From positions 64,001 through 128,000 of IMG/VR virus record IMGVR_UViG_3300012582_000005: 64,000 bases of DNA, one strand, 5' to 3'. Made by a program: the position numbers and the translations under genes. This document shows positions 32,349-39,388 of this stretch, one piece after another. The notes under the pieces were generated by a model, which saw only the letters and a list, made by a program, of their open reading frames with translations, was not told the origin of the DNA and searched no databases. Source of the stretch: a virus. Numbering within the stretch: position 1 is the first letter of the stretch; every line of letters begins with the position of its first letter.

Positions 32349-32669
32349 ATGAAAATAAGAAAGATTTTCAAACGTGTTGGACATTCTTTTACAAATTATG
32401 AATATTTAGTAGAAGTTGATTGGGAAACTAATGTCACTAAATACGGAGATGAAAAAATGGAAGATAGATATAAAACTGACGTATTTTCATTAGAAATACT
32501 TGAAACTGCTTCCAATTTTAAAATATATTCAGACGAAATTTCTGATTGTGATGTTCAATGGTGGAAAGACATGTTAAAAGAGGAGCTAAAAATTACTACA
32601 ATGAATAGTAAATTTTTATATAGTTTTATAAAAATGAAAGTGAAAAAAGTATTGACAAAAATAAATTAA
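32349..32669 (+). CDS. Hypothetical protein
   Basis: 106 residues from ATG at 32349 (MKIRKIFKRVGHSF). Basic N- and C-termini. Not recognised. First of a short run of three small genes under a host-type promoter. Confidence 0.55.
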   Translation: MKIRKIFKRVGHSFTNYEYLVEVDWETNVTKYGDEKMEDRYKTDVFSLEILETASNFKIYSDEISDCDVQWWKDMLKEELKITTMNSKFLYSFIKMKVKKVLTKIN

Positions 32670-32674
32670 TTGTT

Positions 32675-33094
32675 ATGACAGAAGAGGATAAAAAACGTTC
32701 CGATGAAATAAACGCTAAAATCGAAAAAATTAATAAAGTCACAACTTTATGCGATTTTGAACAATTCTCGTCATATACAATTGATAATATAAAAGAAGCA
32801 TTGGATACAATTTCAAATGACGATAAGTTATATGTTCTATGGAATTGGGGGAAAAATGATAACTTCGTAAAAGATAACAAATGGACTGATGTTGTTGTAG
32901 AATATACTAAAGAATATAGACTTTTAATTGAAATTACTAAATATAATAATAATTTCATAAAAGATTATATTAGAGAGCAATTCAAAACACTACAAGATGC
33001 ATCATTAGAACTAATGTATATACATAAAGATTACGAAAACGAAGATTTAAAAGCTACTATTGATAAAACTAATAACATTATAAATAATGAATAG
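32675..33094 (+). CDS. Hypothetical helical protein
   Basis: 139 residues, charged and helical ('TEEDKKRSDEINAKIEKINKV', 'NFIKDYIREQFKTLQDASLELMYIHKDYE'). Not recognised. Second gene of the run from 32349. Confidence 0.6.
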   Translation: MTEEDKKRSDEINAKIEKINKVTTLCDFEQFSSYTIDNIKEALDTISNDDKLYVLWNWGKNDNFVKDNKWTDVVVEYTKEYRLLIEITKYNNNFIKDYIREQFKTLQDASLELMYIHKDYENEDLKATIDKTNNIINNE

Positions 33095-33096
33095 TG

Positions 33097-33306
33097 ATGG
33101 ATTTAGAACAAGCTATAAATTTTGCTGAAAATAAAAAAGCTAAATGGGAAAAGGATAGAGGATCCAAAATTTCCGATTTTGTTTGGTATGTAATTACTTT
33201 TAATGATAGTTATGCTATTATTGATAGTACACAAATGAAAAGGCATCCCGTAATAATAAAAAGAGTTGTATATGATACAAATGTTGGCATTTATAAATTA
33301 GATTAA
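33097..33306 (+). CDS. Small hypothetical protein
   Basis: 69 residues from ATG at 33097; the preceding GTG overlaps the previous stop. 'VWYVITFNDSYAIIDSTQMKRHP' is beta-like. Not recognised. The tRNA block starts 6 bases later. Confidence 0.55.
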   Translation: MDLEQAINFAENKKAKWEKDRGSKISDFVWYVITFNDSYAIIDSTQMKRHPVIIKRVVYDTNVGIYKLD

Positions 33307-33312
33307 TAATAA

Positions 33313-33387
33313 CACTCTGTACGTCAATTTGGTTAGACTGTTGGGATTCTAACCCCGACAATGCAGGTTCGAGTCCTGTCAGGGTGA
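33313..33387 (+). tRNA. tRNA-Arg (TCT), possibly with 8-base anticodon loop
   Basis: Acceptor CACTCTG/CAGGGTG, D-stem GTC/GAC, T-stem GCAGG/CCTGT with loop TTCGAGT, discriminator A followed by CA. The best anticodon stem is GTTGGG/CCCGAC (one G-T pair), leaving loop ATTCTAAC (8 bases); a 7-base loop needs a mismatched stem. The anticodon is read as TCT, which serves AGA, a codon common in AT-rich genomes. Confidence 0.8.
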
Positions 33388-33484
33388 CAATATTAAATAG
33401 TATGTAGAAAAGTGGGAAAAAATGACAAATTTTTACAAATATATAAATAACATTTTAAACAAATAATCGTTTATTATAATACAT

Positions 33485-33557
33485 CGCAGGATGGAGAAGA
33501 TGGTATCTCGCAAGGCTCATAACCTTGAGGTCGCAAGTTCGAGTCTTGCTCCTGCTA
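33485..33557 (+). tRNA. tRNA-Met (CAT), initiator-like features
   Basis: Acceptor CGCAGGA/TCCTGCT with an unpaired first base (C-T), D-arm GAGA/TCTC, perfect anticodon stem CAAGG/CCTTG with loop CTCATAA, perfect T-stem GCAAG/CTTGC with loop TTCGAGT. The unpaired first base and the 'TGGAG...GGTA.CTCG' D-arm recall initiator tRNA, but the three G-C pairs of an initiator anticodon stem are missing. Confidence 0.88.
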
Positions 33558-33569
33558 CAATAAATACAT

Positions 33570-33926
33570 GGGGGTGAAAACGTATAGATTGGCTGTACTC
33601 GTGTTAAATTTGCAAGTCGTGTAATTGTTATGAACACGTTAATTCAACTAACAAAAAGTTAAATGACAACGTTAATTCGTTTGAGCAATCAATTCTTAAT
33701 GAGTTGTTCGCTCCAGTTGAAATGGCAGTAGCTGCTTAATACCATTTCAAAACTGTCGTAAAAAGGCACAAAAAACAGTTTGGCTCTTCTGTAAAAAGAA
33801 CATAGATAATTTACCAGTTGGCTCACTATCCAATTTATTATCGAAAACTCTAAAGTGAGATAAACTTGTAGTAGATTTAATGTTAGCAGAACAAGACCTC
33901 GATGTCGTAATCGAGCATCTCCACCA
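33570..33926 (+). ncRNA. ssrA: Transfer-messenger RNA (tmRNA)
   Basis: A 357-base RNA without a proper ORF. The 5' end GGGGGTG (33570-33576) pairs fully, with G-T wobbles, with CATCTCC (33916-33922), followed by an encoded ACCA end. A T-arm CTCGA/TCGAG precedes this end. An internal frame ends in ...EMAVAA-TAA (stop 33737-33739), matching the small, Ala-Ala-terminated proteolysis tags of tmRNAs. Its upstream codons read NELFAPV and before that SFEQSIL. Pseudoknot-like pairings probably fill the rest. It frees stalled ribosomes and tags products for ClpXP-type proteases. It lies in tandem with two tRNAs. Confidence 0.85.
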
Positions 33927-33978
33927 TATTCCCATCATTTCCTGAGAAATCAAAGTGGTGGATGTAATTTTAAATTAA

Positions 33979-34052
33979 TGGGGGTGGCTCGCCTTAACGG
34001 TTCTTGCCGACAAGAAGCATCCGATATTTATATCATACAGGGGGCGAAACCA
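33979..34052 (+). ncRNA. Structured RNA candidate, three-way junction
   Basis: GGT..TCGCC (33983-33993) can pair with GGCGA..ACC (34043-34051), enclosing two hairpins: CGG TTCTTG-CCGA-CAAGAA (GCAT) CCG at 33998-34023 and GATAT-TT-ATATC at 34023-34034. The GC-rich ends stand out from the AT-rich surroundings. It begins ATGGGGGTGG, echoing the tmRNA 5' end (ATGGGGGTGA). It lies after the tmRNA and before the lipoprotein promoter. Class unknown. Confidence 0.5.
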
Positions 34053-34093
34053 TTACTTTTATTATACTTCCAAAATAAAACCTCATTAAATAT

Positions 34094-34124
34094 TTGATAG
34101 TGTGGATTTAATTTCCTATATTTG
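34094..34124 (+). promoter_or_regulatory. Bacteroidota housekeeping-type promoter
   Basis: TTG (34094-34096), 20 bases, TATATTTG (34117-34124), 18 bases before the lipoprotein ATG. Confidence 0.75.
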
Positions 34125-34142
34125 TAGAAATAAATCTACGAT

Positions 34143-34739
34143 ATGAAATTAAAGCTATTATTACTATTTATAATGATTATTTCTACATCATGTGTAAAAG
34201 ATTTAGAAAGTCTTTTAGGTATAAACGAGTGGAAAACCTATACTATAGGCGCTGGTAATCACTTTTCTGATGGTTTTAAGGTAAATACACTATCAAAAGA
34301 CCACTTGGATTTTGTAGCTGTTTTTGATGAAACTGCTATTTATGATTTACACAATAAAAATCAAGATGATATTAATAAACTCTATGGATTTACTGATTGT
34401 AATTCAACAGTAGAAGAAAATAGCGCAAGATTTGGATGGAGATGGTCAATAAAAGAAAATAAAATAGAAATTTTAGCATATATTCATAAAAACGGTAAAA
34501 TAGTTTTCGAAAACGATAAACCTATTCATATGGGATATGCTGAATTTGGAGAAGAAGGTAGTTATAGTATTTATGTTGTTGGTGATTCTTATAATTTTAA
34601 CTACAATGGTAATTTAGTTGTTGTAGAACATCAACGTGGTTGTAATGAGCAACATGCAATAAGAACTATTTTGTATCCATATTTTGGTGGCAATGAAACC
34701 GCACCACACACAGTTAATATTAGAATTAAACAGAAATAA
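34143..34739 (+). CDS. Putative lipoprotein, paralogue of the protein at 31778
   Basis: 198 residues. The signal MKLKLLLLFIMIISTSC has a lipobox (S-T-S-C, Cys17), so it is probably anchored in the host envelope. The mature part shares 'DINKLYGF', 'SARFGWRW', 'IEILAYIHKNGK' and 'LYPYFGGNETAPHTVNIRIK' with the cytoplasmic paralogue. A host-type promoter suggests early production, which would fit superinfection exclusion or surface change, but this is inference. Confidence 0.8.
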   Translation: MKLKLLLLFIMIISTSCVKDLESLLGINEWKTYTIGAGNHFSDGFKVNTLSKDHLDFVAVFDETAIYDLHNKNQDDINKLYGFTDCNSTVEENSARFGWRWSIKENKIEILAYIHKNGKIVFENDKPIHMGYAEFGEEGSYSIYVVGDSYNFNYNGNLVVVEHQRGCNEQHAIRTILYPYFGGNETAPHTVNIRIKQK

Positions 34740-34796
34740 AATCAATATCACTTTGATGATTCTGAATAGAATAATCATCGTAAAAAATTGAAATTT

Positions 34797-35138
34797 ATGA
34801 GAGAAATTTATGTAAACAAAGAAGAAATAACAGAAATAAATGGCTTCCTTCAAAAAGAAGTTGATGGTGAAAATAATTTGATTTTTTTAAGAGTGACTAA
34901 TGCTGAACTTTATCAAAATTTAGTCGAAAACAATAATTATACATTGAGGATACCCGATGTAATAATTTATAGAAAAAAGAAAACATACAATGAAAATAAA
35001 ATGGATATGCTATTTTATAATTGTAAAATAATGGCACATAATCCAAAGGATATGAGTATTGTTTATATGAATTCATATAAAAATTGGTTAAAAATTAACC
35101 ATGTGAGAAAGAATAGAATTAAAAATCTTCCTGAGTAA
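34797..35138 (+). CDS. Hypothetical protein
   Basis: 113 residues from ATG at 34797 (MREIYVNKEEITEING). Ends in a basic helix 'NHVRKNRIKNL', like several small proteins here (17039, 22608). Not recognised. Confidence 0.55.
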   Translation: MREIYVNKEEITEINGFLQKEVDGENNLIFLRVTNAELYQNLVENNNYTLRIPDVIIYRKKKTYNENKMDMLFYNCKIMAHNPKDMSIVYMNSYKNWLKINHVRKNRIKNLPE

Positions 35139-35139
35139 A

Positions 35140-35481
35140 CTATTTCCAAAAAATTTGAATAAGTATTATAGTTAATGTCACTGTTAAACATATAAATGAT
35201 TTTAACGATAAATTCTCACCCATAAAAAAATAGCTCAAACAAAAGAACACTAAATTACCTACAGCAAAAGTTAATATTCTAATAGGCCAATTAGATCCGA
35301 AATACTCAATACCATTTTTTGTAGCCTTCATATAAAAGAATGCTATTGGTAATGCCATAAAATACAAGAACAGTGTCTTATATCCTTTAAGAAAATTCAA
35401 TTTATCCGAACCATATAGTTGAAACCATACCAGTATTTGACCAATAGTTAATAAAAAGATTGAAAGAATCAACTTTATCAT
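35140..35481 (-). CDS. Small multi-span membrane protein, DMT/SMR-like
   Basis: 113 residues with four hydrophobic segments. 'YFGSNWPIRILTFAVGNLVFFCLSYFFMGENLSLKSFICLTVTLTIILIQ' resembles the C-terminal half of drug/metabolite-transporter-like small membrane proteins. Its start overlaps the stop of the CAAX-type protease gene, so the two membrane proteins are co-translated. Confidence 0.6.
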   Translation of the reverse strand: MIKLILSIFLLTIGQILVWFQLYGSDKLNFLKGYKTLFLYFMALPIAFFYMKATKNGIEYFGSNWPIRILTFAVGNLVFFCLSYFFMGENLSLKSFICLTVTLTIILIQIFWK

Positions 35482-36095
35482 TAAGATACAATTGATACTA
35501 TAAAATTATGTAAGCCGTGTGCGAAAGTTGGTACTAAAATATTTCTTTTATAAATTAAATATAAACTCGCAAATAAAAATCCTTTAAGCAAAGCAGCAAG
35601 CACTCCAAATAATCCTTGATACGCATGCCCAATAGAAAATATAAGAGAAGATATTAATATCGATATAAATACACCTTTAGTATTATTACCGTAGACATCA
35701 GTTAATCTCCCTATCATATAATGTCTAAATATTATTTCTTCTACTATGGGTGCTATAATTACAGATGAAAAAAACATCTGTGTATGTGTTATTATTTGCG
35801 GAAATATTGGAGTACTAATTACTATCAATAATAAAAATGATATGATCATCAATGTTGATAAATAGAAAGTTTGATTATCATCAACAGGTTTTATAGGATA
35901 AATATTATTCATATTAATTTTATGTTTATTCCATACACACATACATATTAATGTAATTAAAAGTGGAATTAATTGAAAATCGTATGGTGTAATTCCTAAA
36001 TTTATTCTAAAAGTTCTAAAAATTAAAAATATCTCGAATACTACTAGTATAAGATTAGTTGTTTTGTTTTTAAATAATTTAAATTTCGATTCCAT
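35481..36095 (-). CDS. CPBP (CAAX-type) intramembrane metalloprotease
   Basis: 204 residues, multiple membrane spans. Conserved motifs: 'PIVEEIIFRHYM' (E119-E120-x-x-x-R124), 'FSIGHAYQG' (H157) and 'PTFAHGLHNFI' (H193, N197), the full active-site set of CPBP glutamic/metallo-proteases. Bacterial members often give immunity to bacteriocins or process membrane peptides. It is paired with a small membrane protein and lies downstream of the endolysin. Confidence 0.88.
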   Translation of the reverse strand: MESKFKLFKNKTTNLILVVFEIFLIFRTFRINLGITPYDFQLIPLLITLICMCVWNKHKINMNNIYPIKPVDDNQTFYLSTLMIISFLLLIVISTPIFPQIITHTQMFFSSVIIAPIVEEIIFRHYMIGRLTDVYGNNTKGVFISILISSLIFSIGHAYQGLFGVLAALLKGFLFASLYLIYKRNILVPTFAHGLHNFIVSIVS

Positions 36096-36156
36096 TTTTA
36101 GTATACTTATATGACATATATAAAATTGAATTCAAAAGTTTCAAAATTAAAAAAAA

Positions 36157-36237
36157 TTATTTTAAAAGATGATTATATTTATCTAATAAAGTCAAAGTAG
36201 CACTACCTATCACACCATCTATTAATAAAACATATAA
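36157..36237 (-). pseudogene. Remnant of a peptidoglycan-binding-like domain
   Basis: After the endolysin stop, another frame reads 'YVLLIDGVIGSATLTLLDKYNHLLK' then stop, with no start codon. It resembles the D-G-x-[IL]-G-x-x-T segment near the C-terminus of the endolysin ('VDGMLGKQT'). This suggests a truncated second copy or a former C-terminal extension. Confidence 0.45.
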
Positions 36238-36251
36238 CTAATATTTTTTAA

Positions 36252-36791
36252 TTAAGCGGGTATCCATTGACTTCTATTAATCCACCCATTCAAAAATTTT
36301 TGTTGTGAAGGATTACTTGTAACTAAACTTTGATAAAAGGCTTTTTGGGCAGCACAATATTGTTGTAAAATTTGATTATCTGTATATTTTGCTATTTCGG
36401 AAATTGTTTGTTTACCCAACATACCATCCACTGTAATTTTTGATCCAAGCGCATTTAATGCTCTTTGTAATAAAATATGTGCTCTTTGACTTCCCGCATT
36501 TACAGCAACATCAAATACTTTAATGGCCACTCTTTCTTGAAAAGAATCATATGCTATTCTCCAAAAATTATGAAAATAAATATCTTTTGCTTCATCTTGA
36601 GTTAAAGATTTAATATCTAACACATCTACCACACCATCATGATTAATATCTTCGTGTATGGATTGTAAAAATCTAAGAGATACACCATATAGTGTAGGCC
36701 CACCAGCGTCATTTGCTATATTTGTAAATTTATTTCCTTCGTGAAGGAAAATATAAGGCATTGCTTTTATGAAATTATTTGTATATGCCAT
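36252..36791 (-). CDS. GH108 endolysin (N-acetylmuramidase)
   Basis: 179 residues. 'MPYIFLHEGNKFTNIANDAGGPTLYGVSLRFL' contains the catalytic Glu (E18) and the family's 'D-x-G-G-x-T-x-x-G' motif. An EF-hand-like loop 'DINHDGVVDVLDIKSL' (about 48-63) precedes 'KVFDVAVNAGSQRAHILLQRAL'. A C-terminal 'ITVDGMLGKQTISEI' and 'RSQWI' complete the type. It cuts the glycan backbone of peptidoglycan at lysis. No signal peptide, so it would rely on the holin-like protein. Confidence 0.9.
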   Translation of the reverse strand: MAYTNNFIKAMPYIFLHEGNKFTNIANDAGGPTLYGVSLRFLQSIHEDINHDGVVDVLDIKSLTQDEAKDIYFHNFWRIAYDSFQERVAIKVFDVAVNAGSQRAHILLQRALNALGSKITVDGMLGKQTISEIAKYTDNQILQQYCAAQKAFYQSLVTSNPSQQKFLNGWINRSQWIPA

Positions 36792-36809
36792 AAAATATAA
36801 TTTATTTTC

Positions 36810-36820
36810 TTTATATATCT
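36810..36820 (-). promoter_or_regulatory. Late-promoter-like AT motif
   Basis: Minus strand AGATATATAAA, 18 bases before the endolysin; a weaker match to the late-type motif. Confidence 0.3.
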
Positions 36821-36910
36821 GTCATAAAATACCTTTTATTTCCACTAAATATTAAAAATTAAGCACATTTTTTACTATATAATAAAACAAAGTAATACTT
36901 TTAGCTATAT

Positions 36911-37309
36911 ATGTACATGATGGAATTTACACCTGATGCAATTCATAATTTAAAAACAGATGAAGTAATAGTGTTTAGCACTAACTTAGAGGGGAAGCAC
37001 TGTAGAGGGCTTGCAAAATATTGTTTCCAAAAATTTGGTGCTATATATGGTCAAGCTACTGGTTTTCAAGGACAATGCTATGCTTTTGCAACTAGAACAA
37101 TAGATAAAAAAATATCTATATCTTATATAAAAGAACAAATTGAATCTTTTATTGAATTTGTTAAAAAAGAAAAAGATTTAACATTTTTTGTAACTAAAAT
37201 AGGTTCTGATGAATTCGAAATAGGGGATATTGCTGTATTATTCATGAGTTATGAATATCCAGATAACGTAATATTTCCAAAAGAATTTTATGAATGGTCA
37301 AAGCTTTAA
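36911..37309 (+). CDS. A1S_2505-type phage protein, macro-domain-like
   Basis: 132 residues; the true start is probably one of the following Mets (MEFTPDAIHNL). 'VFSTNLEGKHCRGLAKYCFQKFGAIYGQATGFQGQCYAFATR' and 'LTFFVTKIGSDEFEIGDIAVLF...NVIFPKEFYEW' match a widespread phage non-structural family. Its N-L-x-G-x-H-G-x-G-x-A region recalls macro (ADP-ribose-binding) folds. Activity unknown; the nearby NAD genes make an ADP-ribose link worth testing. Confidence 0.75.
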   Translation: MYMMEFTPDAIHNLKTDEVIVFSTNLEGKHCRGLAKYCFQKFGAIYGQATGFQGQCYAFATRTIDKKISISYIKEQIESFIEFVKKEKDLTFFVTKIGSDEFEIGDIAVLFMSYEYPDNVIFPKEFYEWSKL

Positions 37310-37356
37310 AAATACGACTTCGCCAAAGTTGGGTTAATCAGCCGCCTAAGTGCTGT

Positions 37357-37384
37357 GAAAGTCCTGGATTATTTCAGGACTTTC
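37357..37384. terminator. Terminator hairpin
   Basis: GAAAGTCCTG (37357-37366) pairs with CAGGACTTTC (37375-37384), and overlaps the end of paralogue C. The preceding 37310-37356 is unusually GC-rich with small inverted repeats (ACTT..AAGT, AGC..GCT) and may be part of the 3' structure. Confidence 0.75.
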
Positions 37385-39285
37385 TTCATTACAGATTTTT
37401 TTATAACCTTCTTCACAATTTTTTTCTTATCTTTAACTTTTTTATCAACAATTTCTTTTAAAATATATTTGTTCATAAGATTATCTTTATTTCCATAACT
37501 AATTAATTTAGCACCCATTTTATTAACTAATTTAGCAATCGACTTAGTATCTAAAACATCAACATCAATACATTTTATATTAATGATATTCTTAACTTTT
37601 TTAAATAGGTTATTTGTATTATCTGTATTAAAAATAACTTTTAACACACCCATAGTAATACCACTACAAAAAATGTAATCCATTGCCTGCGATTTCAAAG
37701 TTTTCAATGCATTCTTATCCATCATACTGATTATATCATCGATACAAATAATTTTATCTAAAAATTGTATTGCACAAACATGCGCAAAATTTTGTTTTTT
37801 GATATATTTTATTATTTTATTCATTTTAACATTTTTGTTATCACTTTTATTTATACCTAAAAGTGGATAATCTAATGTATCATAACGATATGAATAAAGA
37901 GAAGGAATATCTCGTATAAAACTATATTTTTGTGTATTTCTCTCTTTGATTCTTCTTTCTAAAATATTTACAAGTTTATCTATATTTTGTCCTTCTGATA
38001 AAATATCAGTAAGCAATTTATAAAAATTATTAGGTTTTAATTGTCTTACGCTTAAATTTTGTAAGATATATTTATCAATTCTTTTCCGATAAATTTTATC
38101 TATTAAATCTGTATGTTGTTGAATAATTGTGTTTATTGGTACAAATTTAGAAAAATCAATTTCAGACAAACAATTAATATTATCCTTAACAAACTTTGAA
38201 AGTTGTCCATTATATTTAACTAAATTATATTTTTTATTTTTCAAAAAGAAAACATCATCTTTAAATTTAATATTATCAACTTTAACTTTGAAATGTTTAG
38301 AGAGAATACCCAATCGTTTTAATATAGAATCATATCCACGATTTTCATTATAGCCACCATTAACGGCTGTCCAATATTCCACACTTTTACCATCTTTGTT
38401 TCCTAAGTATAACATCAATTCACCATTAACTAAATCTTCTTTAAGATACTTCATAGTATCCATATAAGGCTTCTTTAAAGAACACCAATTCAACAACGGT
38501 ATATTAGCTTTAATATTAGGATTACTCAAAGTAGTCTTACCATTATTTAATATAAAGCTATCACTACTCTGTCTTTCTTTACACCACCAACTTTTAGAAT
38601 GAATATAATCTTTTACAGTTGAAAGAAATCTATCATCATAACAATAAATTCTATCAACATAAGTTTGATTTTTTACCTTACCTATAATAGAATTATGCCA
38701 TACGATAGCTCTTGAAAGAAGTTTTTCATTTTTGTCGATACAGACAAGCATAGAAACATTCTTATTTTTAGTATAAACTGATAAAAAAGTTCCACAAAGA
38801 TTGTGTCTCATGCAGCTACCATTTAAACTACTATCATTTATATCTTTAGCATAATTAATAAAATTATACCATTTCTTAATATCATCACCTTTAACTAATT
38901 CGAATCTAAATTTAGATTCGGATGATCTAAATTTATTCGAAAAATCTTCAATATCGGAATCAGTAAATTTAATATTCTTAGCTTCTAATACTGAACGAAT
39001 TACCGCACCTACACGGACATTTGTCCTACTTTTTATTATCCATTTCTCATTATCTGATATTTCTTTACCCGTTCTAAAGTCAACTTCTTTATTAGTACTT
39101 AAATAACTAACCATTCCATCTTCTGTAGAAATATCTATATAACTAAACTTTATATCTAAAGCTTCTCTCTTTTTATGTAAATTAATTAAATTCTTGGAAA
39201 TGAAATGATTAATCTTAGATAATTTATCAAGCATTTTATCACTTAATATAATAGCTTTTGTAGATTTTTGTTTTGTATTAGGCAT
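37369..39285 (-). CDS. Large SCM/DRIY-family paralogue C, no leader
   Basis: 638 residues from ATG at 39285 (MPNTKQKSTKAIILSDKML); upstream only a TTG is available. Shared core: 'FSYIDISTEDGMVSYLSTNKE', 'GSCMRHNLC', 'SRAIVWHNS', 'TYVDRIYCYD', 'WWCKERQSS', 'NNGKTTLSNPNI' and 'KPYMDTMKYL'. The C-terminus is long, Ile/Lys-rich and unique, ending in a Lys/Val-rich basic tail. No capsid-targeting leader, and a host-type promoter instead of the late motif, so this member may act early from inside the cell. Confidence 0.8.
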   Translation of the reverse strand: MPNTKQKSTKAIILSDKMLDKLSKINHFISKNLINLHKKREALDIKFSYIDISTEDGMVSYLSTNKEVDFRTGKEISDNEKWIIKSRTNVRVGAVIRSVLEAKNIKFTDSDIEDFSNKFRSSESKFRFELVKGDDIKKWYNFINYAKDINDSSLNGSCMRHNLCGTFLSVYTKNKNVSMLVCIDKNEKLLSRAIVWHNSIIGKVKNQTYVDRIYCYDDRFLSTVKDYIHSKSWWCKERQSSDSFILNNGKTTLSNPNIKANIPLLNWCSLKKPYMDTMKYLKEDLVNGELMLYLGNKDGKSVEYWTAVNGGYNENRGYDSILKRLGILSKHFKVKVDNIKFKDDVFFLKNKKYNLVKYNGQLSKFVKDNINCLSEIDFSKFVPINTIIQQHTDLIDKIYRKRIDKYILQNLSVRQLKPNNFYKLLTDILSEGQNIDKLVNILERRIKERNTQKYSFIRDIPSLYSYRYDTLDYPLLGINKSDNKNVKMNKIIKYIKKQNFAHVCAIQFLDKIICIDDIISMMDKNALKTLKSQAMDYIFCSGITMGVLKVIFNTDNTNNLFKKVKNIINIKCIDVDVLDTKSIAKLVNKMGAKLISYGNKDNLMNKYILKEIVDKKVKDKKKIVKKVIKKSVMKKVLK

Positions 39286-39303
39286 ATTTTTTATATTATA
39301 TAC

Positions 39304-39334
39304 CAAATATACTAATATTTATTTAAGTCTACAA
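39304..39334 (-). promoter_or_regulatory. Bacteroidota housekeeping-type promoter
   Basis: Minus strand: TTG (39332-39334), 20 bases, TATATTTG (39304-39311), 18 bases before paralogue C. Confidence 0.75.
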
Positions 39335-39388
39335 CATATCATTAAAAAAAATACATCTTATGTAAGATAAATTGAATAAATTCACAAT

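Noticed and set aside
33455-33953. Two minus-strand frames of 60 and 68 codons
   Set aside because: They are antisense to tRNA-Met and to the tmRNA and have no protein-like features.
37310-37356. A further tRNA
   Set aside because: GC-rich with small inverted repeats but no T-loop or anticodon arm could be drawn.
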